Assembly: GCF_015058545.1 (NCBI RefSeq)
Contig: NZ_SVCB01000006.1
Span: 1 to 13,005, forward strand
DNA: 13,005 bases
Direction: 5' to 3'
Origin: Veillonella sp.
GTDB taxonomy: Bacteria; Bacillota; Negativicutes; Veillonellales; Veillonellaceae
In this document: piece by piece, positions 11,437 to 13,005 of the stretch
How the letters are laid out: every line of letters starts with the position of its first letter
Numbering within the stretch: position 1 is the first letter of the stretch
Program-made: the position numbers and the translations under genes
The notes under the pieces: model-generated
The model's database searches: none
Told to the model about the DNA's origin: nothing
Seen by the model: the letters and a program-made list of their open reading frames with translations, nothing else

Positions 11437-12765
11437 TTATTTTTCACCTTCACTAATGCTGTCCATTAATTTAATGTACTCTTCCTTAGTGAATACAGGT
11501 TTGTAATTATCCTGCACTTTCTTAGCCCCTTCACCGTCGCCATATAACAAGTCAACAATGGTCATGGCCAAAGCTTGCGCAGTTTTGGTATAGGCTACTT
11601 CAGGAATGGAAATCTTGTAATTGGCACCGTGAAGAACGCCTTCAATACAGCCAACCCACGGATGAATAACCGGTATAATATGCGCTACATCACCCATATC
11701 CGTACTACCGGCCATGTGTTCGCCTTGAATTACATTAGCCTCGCCAAATAATGGAATGGAGTTTTCTTTTAAAAACTCATTCATAATGGCATCATTACGC
11801 ATCGGCAAATAGCCCGGTAAATCGTTGATTTCGCAAGTTGCACCCACTGCATCGGCACCGGCCTTCAGAGCGCGATTAACGCGTTTATTAGCCGCTATCA
11901 TGGCATCTACATTGGCCGCCCGCACATAGCTTTCCATAGCTACAAAGTCAGGCACTACATTAACTAAGCTGCCGCCGCTGTTAATAATCGGGTGGAACCG
12001 CACATAGTCGCTTTCTTTGAAGGTATCACGAATGGCATTGACCCCCATAACCCCCATCATAGCTGCTTGCAATGCATTGACACCTTCATGAGGGGCACCG
12101 GCTGCATGAGCCGCTTTACCGTGATAATTGATCAACTTACCGATAAAGCCATTCGATGTAGCGCCCAAGCCCATTTCACCGCCTTCGGTGTGCGCTGTTT
12201 CCACATGCATTTGCATAGCCATGTCAATATCGTCAAAAGCACCTTCATAGATAAGCTGCTGCTTGCCGCCTAAATATTTAATTTTGCCTTCTTCACGCAA
12301 TTTATTGCGGTAGTCGATTTCCACATATTCTTCAGCCGGAACAGCAAAGATAACTACTTCACCATTTAATTCCGGCAAAACACCTTCCGCCTGCAAACCG
12401 ATGGCCACGGCCAACATATTGGCAATCTGCACATTATGGCCGCAACAATGAGCCGCACCGGTCACTTCATCGGCACGCGGATGTTTAGGGCAAATGATGG
12501 CATCCAATTCACCAATCATGGCAACGCGATAAGCATCGCTTTTACCTTTTAAACGGCCCTTCACCCCGGTCAAAGCATGGCCGGTCGTAAATGGAATATT
12601 CAACTCTGTAAACAACTGCTGTACAAAGGCCGTTGTTTTATTTTCTTTATAGCCCAATTCAGGGGCTGCCATAATCGTTTCGGCAATTTCCATTAATCTT
12701 GGCATCGCCTTCTCAATGGCTGCACAGACTCGTTCTTTTACTTCTGTTTTAGTTAATCCACTCAT
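11437..12765 (-). CDS. M20-family metallo-amidohydrolase/peptidase (AbgB-like)
   Basis: The 442-residue protein is an M20 (M20D-type) dinuclear-metal hydrolase acting on N-acyl or peptide amide bonds. Likely metal ligands and catalytic residues are visible: E86 and D88 in GELDAI, C108 and H110 in HCCGHN (the M20D cysteine-plus-histidine form), E145-E146 in VPAEE, H187 in MQMHVE and H379 in LHGAN. The dimerisation lid domain begins about 205 with FIGKLINYHGKAAHAAGAPHEG-type sequence. The N-terminal PELGYKE is typical of the family. p-Aminobenzoyl-glutamate hydrolase subunit B and related amidohydrolases are the nearest types I recognise; the substrate is not readable. GGGAGG lies 12 bases upstream, inside the preceding gene, from which it is separated by one base. 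Probably cytoplasmic; no signal peptide. Confidence 0.88.
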   Translation of the reverse strand: MSGLTKTEVKERVCAAIEKAMPRLMEIAETIMAAPELGYKENKTTAFVQQLFTELNIPFTTGHALTGVKGRLKGKSDAYRVAMIGELDAIICPKHPRADEVTGAAHCCGHNVQIANMLAVAIGLQAEGVLPELNGEVVIFAVPAEEYVEIDYRNKLREEGKIKYLGGKQQLIYEGAFDDIDMAMQMHVETAHTEGGEMGLGATSNGFIGKLINYHGKAAHAAGAPHEGVNALQAAMMGVMGVNAIRDTFKESDYVRFHPIINSGGSLVNVVPDFVAMESYVRAANVDAMIAANKRVNRALKAGADAVGATCEINDLPGYLPMRNDAIMNEFLKENSIPLFGEANVIQGEHMAGSTDMGDVAHIIPVIHPWVGCIEGVLHGANYKISIPEVAYTKTAQALAMTIVDLLYGDGEGAKKVQDNYKPVFTKEEYIKLMDSISEGEK

Positions 12766-12766
12766 G

Positions 12767-13005
12767 TTAAATTACGCCCTCCCAATGTAAAACTACTTGT
12801 GCTACTAAAGCGGCACAAACGAAGGTTCCTGCCGCAACGGCTAAGGCAACCGGAACAATACGCCACGACAATTGTTTAAAAGCGCCTAAATCCTTGCCCA
12901 AGGACAAACCGGCATACGCCAATACCGGTGTTGTTGTGGCTAAGAAGGTAACCTCAGCCGCTTGTTTGGTAATCCAGTCACTACCCGGTACGCCCGGAAT
13001 CGATA
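12767..13005 (-). CDS. Integral membrane protein, C-terminal 79 residues (partial; possibly DUF3100-like)
   Basis: The frame is open from the window edge to TAA (complement of 12767-12769), one base before the amidohydrolase ATG, so the two are almost certainly co-transcribed and translationally coupled. The visible end reads SIPGVPGSDWITKQAAEVTF, then TPVLAYAGLSLGKDLGAFK, QLSWRIVPVALAVAAGTFVC and AALVAQVVLHWEGVI. It has two hydrophobic stretches that look like membrane helices joined by a basic loop. The LAYAGLSLGKDL and LSWRIV segments resemble the end of DUF3100 membrane proteins, which I recall near M20 hydrolases; that identification is from memory and tentative. A transporter that supplies the amidohydrolase substrate is a reasonable inference. 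Confidence 0.6.
   Translation of the reverse strand, partial: SIPGVPGSDWITKQAAEVTFLATTTPVLAYAGLSLGKDLGAFKQLSWRIVPVALAVAAGTFVCAALVAQVVLHWEGVI

Noticed and set aside
1..13005. CRISPR array, tRNA, rRNA or phage genes.
   Set aside because: No regularly spaced repeats, cloverleaf-forming sequences, ribosomal RNA blocks or phage structural genes were seen.

Overview
The window reads as chromosomal DNA of a Gram-positive-lineage bacterium, most likely a member of the Negativicutes (Veillonellaceae-like). The reasons are strong AGGAGG-type ribosome binding sites, a fruR-fruK-fruA operon with a fused EIIABC permease, a TPP riboswitch ahead of thiW and cytX, a Firmicutes-type BirA operator, and an MscL with a C-terminal zinc ribbon. 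The genus is inferred from gene content and style, not proven.

Layout, left to right. Positions 1-179 are one end of an IS3-family insertion sequence whose transposase runs off the left edge; its terminal hairpin both hides the transposase Shine-Dalgarno and ends in a T-tract. On the minus strand follow a SAM-dependent methyltransferase (230-1057), a 105-bp inverted-repeat element (1154-1258), bioA (1295-2647) and bioD (2808-3500). Transcription starts upstream of bioD from a TTGACA promoter with a BirA operator just downstream of it. On the plus strand is the fructose operon fruR-fruK-fruA (3839-7489), tightly packed and headed by its own promoter. A PaiA-like acetyltransferase (7662-8204, minus) follows.

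Next is a thiamine precursor salvage locus on the plus strand: promoter, TPP riboswitch, intrinsic terminator, a second TPP-aptamer-like RNA that lacks the P4/P5 arm, thiW, a structured spacer that buries the next ribosome binding site, and cytX. The locus holds uptake genes only: the predicted thiazole carrier ThiW and the predicted hydroxymethylpyrimidine carrier CytX. The right side has mscL (plus) with a structured leader, a terminator between convergent genes, and a minus-strand pair: an M20-family amidohydrolase preceded by the C-terminal end of a membrane protein that leaves the window.

The gene content is ordinary metabolism and transport. The most interesting material is RNA-level. 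The stretch between the TPP terminator and the thiW start codon repeats the pyrimidine-binding half of the TPP aptamer, with compensatory changes in one helix and no pyrophosphate-binding half, and its closing helix ends one base before the thiW Shine-Dalgarno. This may be a truncated second aptamer, a sensor of a precursor, or a decaying duplicate.
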